From Pseudomonadota bacterium (GTDB lineage: Bacteria > BMS3Abin14), in the NCBI GenBank assembly GCA_030636965.1, contig DAOVVW010000050.1, positions 1 through 6,585 on the forward strand: 6,585 nucleotides of DNA, written 5' to 3'. The notes beneath the pieces are model-generated. The model was not told the DNA's origin, made no database searches, and was given only the letters and a program-made list of their open reading frames with translations. Positions 4,777 through 6,585 of the stretch are shown one piece after another (positions within the stretch are counted from its first letter, which is position 1; each line of letters starts with the position of its first letter). The position numbers and the translations under genes are program-made.

Positions 4777-6585
4777 ATGTCTGAAAAAGTGAGAGGTAAA
4801 AAGGACGAATCCAACCAGGTGGAACACATAGGCCTTGAGCTTCGCCAGAAGAACAGGGGTCTTGTGGGAGTCGACAGCAAGATACCCATCAAGGACACAT
4901 CTGCGCTCAGCCTCCTTTACACACCCGGTGTCGCCGCACCCTGCTTGGAGATCGCAAAAGATGCCATGCGATCCTTCGATCTTACCTGCAGAGGAAATAC
5001 GATCGCGGTCGTGAGCGATGGTTCAGCCGTCTACGGCCTTGGAAGTACCGGGCCCGGTTCGGCCCTTGCCATGCTCGAGGGCCGAAGTGTGTTCTTCAAG
5101 ACTTTCGCTGGTGTGGATGCCATGCCGATTGCTCTTAATACAATGGATTGCGACGAGATCGTGGACGTATGCCTCAGGCTCTCTACCAGCTTCGGTGGAA
5201 TAGTTCTCGAGGATATTGCCGCTCCCAAATGCTTCACACTGGAGAGAAACCTCAAAAAAGCAACCAGGATACCTGTGTTTCACAACGATCAACACGGAGC
5301 TGCCATCGCAGTGCTTGCGGCACTTATCAATGCGCTCAAAGTTGTGGAAAAGCGGATCGAGAAAATCAAGATCGTCATCAGCGGCGCAGGAGCGGCCGGA
5401 ATCAGTACGGCAAACCTTCTTCTGGCGGCGGGGGCCAGGGATGTAATTCTCTGCGACAAATATGGAGCCATTTACCGTTATCGGCTCCATCCTATGAACT
5501 GGGCAAAATCAGAGATCTCACTGAAGACAAACCGTAAACGTAAGAGCGGGTCTCTTGGCGAGATGATGGAAGGAGCCGACGTTTTCTTAGGGCTTTCGGC
5601 CCCGGGGATAGTATCGGCCGATATGGTAAAGAGTATGAACAAGGGCGCTATCGTCTTTGCCATGGCAAATCCCATTCCGGAAATAATGCCGGATGAGGCC
5701 TTAAAGGCGGGTGCGGTAGTTGTGGGTTCCGGAAGGTCCGACTACCCAAACGAGATAAACTCTGCCAATGTCGCTCCGGGCCTTTTCCGGGGCCTCCTTG
5801 ATGTTCGCGCGGTGAGGATCACTGAACAGATGTACCTTGCTGCGGCAGAGGTTATTGCAGGCATGCTGAGTGAAGACGAGCTGAAACCCAACTACATAGT
5901 TCCTCCTATATTCGATTTTCAGATCGCCTGTGAACTTGCCAGGGTGGTTGCCGAGACGGCCATTGATACCGGCGACGCCAGGGTTCCCGTTTCGCCGGCG
6001 CAGATCGAAAAGAAGACCCGGAAGATTATTTACGAGAACGAATACACGGTCCTTCCTCCTGTTCCGCCTCGCAAGAAGAAAATGGATCTGGACGAAGAAT
6101 CCATCGATCTGCACCACAGGTACCAGGGCGTTCTCGAGGTTAAGGTAAAGGTTCCCGTACGGGACGAATACCTGCTCAACAGGGTATACCTGCCCCCCGA
6201 GGCCACCGAGGCCAGCATCCTGATCTCCAAGGAGCCCGACAAGGTATACGACCTGACCTGCAAAGGGAACCTGGTTGCCATAGTCAGCGACGGCAGCGCA
6301 GTCCTGGGCCTTGGTGACATAGGGCCCCGCGCGGCACTCCCAGTCATGGAGGGCAAGGCCATCCTCTTCAAGACCTTCGCGGGTGTTGAAGCTTTCCCTA
6401 TATGCGTCTGTACACAGGATGTAGACGAGATAGTAGAACTTGTGAAGGCGATCTCGCCCACATTCGGCGGAGTTAACCTTGAGGATATTTCGGCGCCCAG
6501 GTGTTTCGAGATAGAGGAAAGGCTCAAGGCGGAAACGGACATCCCCATTTTCCACGATGATCAGCATGGAACAGCAGTGGTGACA
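4777..6585 (+). CDS. Tandem malic enzyme fusion, 3' end beyond the window
   Basis: Open for 603 codons with no stop, so partial. Malic enzymes are cytoplasmic and oxidatively decarboxylate malate to pyruvate with NAD(P) and a divalent metal. Residues 1-415 form a complete small bacterial malic enzyme: YTPGV (48-52), VVSDGSAVYGLG (78-89), FKTFAG (107-112), metal motif LED (144-146) and FHNDQHGAA (168-176), Rossmann GAGAAG (203-208), SAPG (274-277), ANPIPE (297-302) and GRSDYPNEINS (319-329). A proline/lysine-rich linker (about 424-440) leads to a second malic enzyme domain to the edge (VSDGSAVLGLG, EGKAILFKTFAG, LED, FHDDQHGTA). Hand alignment of 68-179 with 492-603 is gap-free with 63 of 112 identities, indicating an old internal duplication. 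The first half has Arg103 for the catalytic Lys, Asn170 for Asp and Ser329 for Asn. The second has YLPPE instead of YTPGV. No phosphotransacetylase domain as in MaeB is seen so far. NAD versus NADP preference cannot be called. Confidence 0.93.
   Translation, partial: MSEKVRGKKDESNQVEHIGLELRQKNRGLVGVDSKIPIKDTSALSLLYTPGVAAPCLEIAKDAMRSFDLTCRGNTIAVVSDGSAVYGLGSTGPGSALAMLEGRSVFFKTFAGVDAMPIALNTMDCDEIVDVCLRLSTSFGGIVLEDIAAPKCFTLERNLKKATRIPVFHNDQHGAAIAVLAALINALKVVEKRIEKIKIVISGAGAAGISTANLLLAAGARDVILCDKYGAIYRYRLHPMNWAKSEISLKTNRKRKSGSLGEMMEGADVFLGLSAPGIVSADMVKSMNKGAIVFAMANPIPEIMPDEALKAGAVVVGSGRSDYPNEINSANVAPGLFRGLLDVRAVRITEQMYLAAAEVIAGMLSEDELKPNYIVPPIFDFQIACELARVVAETAIDTGDARVPVSPAQIEKKTRKIIYENEYTVLPPVPPRKKKMDLDEESIDLHHRYQGVLEVKVKVPVRDEYLLNRVYLPPEATEASILISKEPDKVYDLTCKGNLVAIVSDGSAVLGLGDIGPRAALPVMEGKAILFKTFAGVEAFPICVCTQDVDEIVELVKAISPTFGGVNLEDISAPRCFEIEERLKAETDIPIFHDDQHGTAVVT
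6046..6585 (+). other. Linker and second malic enzyme domain (within the fusion)
   Basis: This region (residues 424-603) begins with TVLPPVPPRKKKMDLDEE, a flexible proline-, lysine- and acid-rich linker, then restarts the malic enzyme fold with SIDLHHRYQGVLEVKVKVPV, which parallels residues 19-38 of the first half. Catalytic-type Lys527 (EGK), Glu569-Asp570 and Asp594-Asp595 are intact. Tyr471 is present but in YLPPE rather than YTPGV, with one residue inserted between it and DLTC. An internal ATG at 6082 has no convincing ribosome binding site, so a separate gene is unlikely. The coenzyme domain of this half lies outside the window. Confidence 0.85.

Noticed and set aside
4610..4792. 60-codon + strand open frame in the intergenic region
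   Set aside because: It crosses the promoter and ribosome binding site of the malic enzyme gene, overlaps its start, has no ribosome binding site of its own, and its translation is low-complexity repeat sequence.
5701..6567. Long open frame on the minus strand (288 codons)
   Set aside because: It lies antisense to the malic enzyme fusion, whose + strand translation carries clear family motifs; the minus translation resembles no family and is a by-product of codon usage. The same applies to the minus frames at 6030-6548 and 5023-5490.
6082..6585. Possible separate gene starting at the internal ATG in the linker
   Set aside because: There is no stop codon between the first malic enzyme and this ATG, and the preceding GCAAGAAGAAA is a poor Shine-Dalgarno. 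The ATG would also leave the first protein without a terminator, so a fusion is the simpler reading.

Overview
The window looks like ordinary bacterial chromosome with moderate GC content. All supported genes are on the + strand. The protein styles (a class Ib aspartate aminotransferase, a LivK-type binding protein of a kind common in sulfate reducers and their relatives, and short-repeat-rich intergenic DNA) suggest a Desulfobacterota/deltaproteobacterium-like organism. This assignment is an impression from composition and protein style and is low confidence.

Layout. Positions 1-289 hold no gene. They contain two copies of a roughly 136-bp hairpin-rich repeat that runs directly into the ribosome binding site of the first gene. 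Positions 290-4531 hold four tightly packed genes that look like one operon: aspartate aminotransferase, a fumarylacetoacetate hydrolase (FAH)-fold enzyme, a PdxA-family dehydrogenase and a secreted LivK-like solute-binding protein. The junctions are a 10-nt gap, an ATGA overlap, and a stop directly abutting a start. Positions 4532-4776 are intergenic, with short palindromes and direct repeats followed by a good extended -10 promoter. From 4777 to the right edge runs an uninterrupted frame encoding a malic enzyme fused in frame to a second malic enzyme, which the window edge cuts off.

Function. Aspartate aminotransferase makes or uses oxaloacetate and needs pyridoxal phosphate. PdxA, if it is the biosynthetic enzyme, works in the pathway to that cofactor. 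FAH-fold enzymes act on acylpyruvates, oxaloacetate or related 2-oxo acids. Malic enzyme interconverts malate and pyruvate. A theme of C4/C3 oxo-acid metabolism at the oxaloacetate-pyruvate node is plausible, but it is inferred from neighbourhood only.

The most interesting item is the tandem malic enzyme. Its first half keeps the canonical YTPGV tyrosine loop but has lost the catalytic lysine (Arg instead) and several other active-site positions. The second half keeps the lysine and the metal-binding DDQHGT motif but has an altered tyrosine loop (YLPPE). The two halves are therefore degenerate in complementary places, which suggests a pseudo-dimer with a single composite active site.
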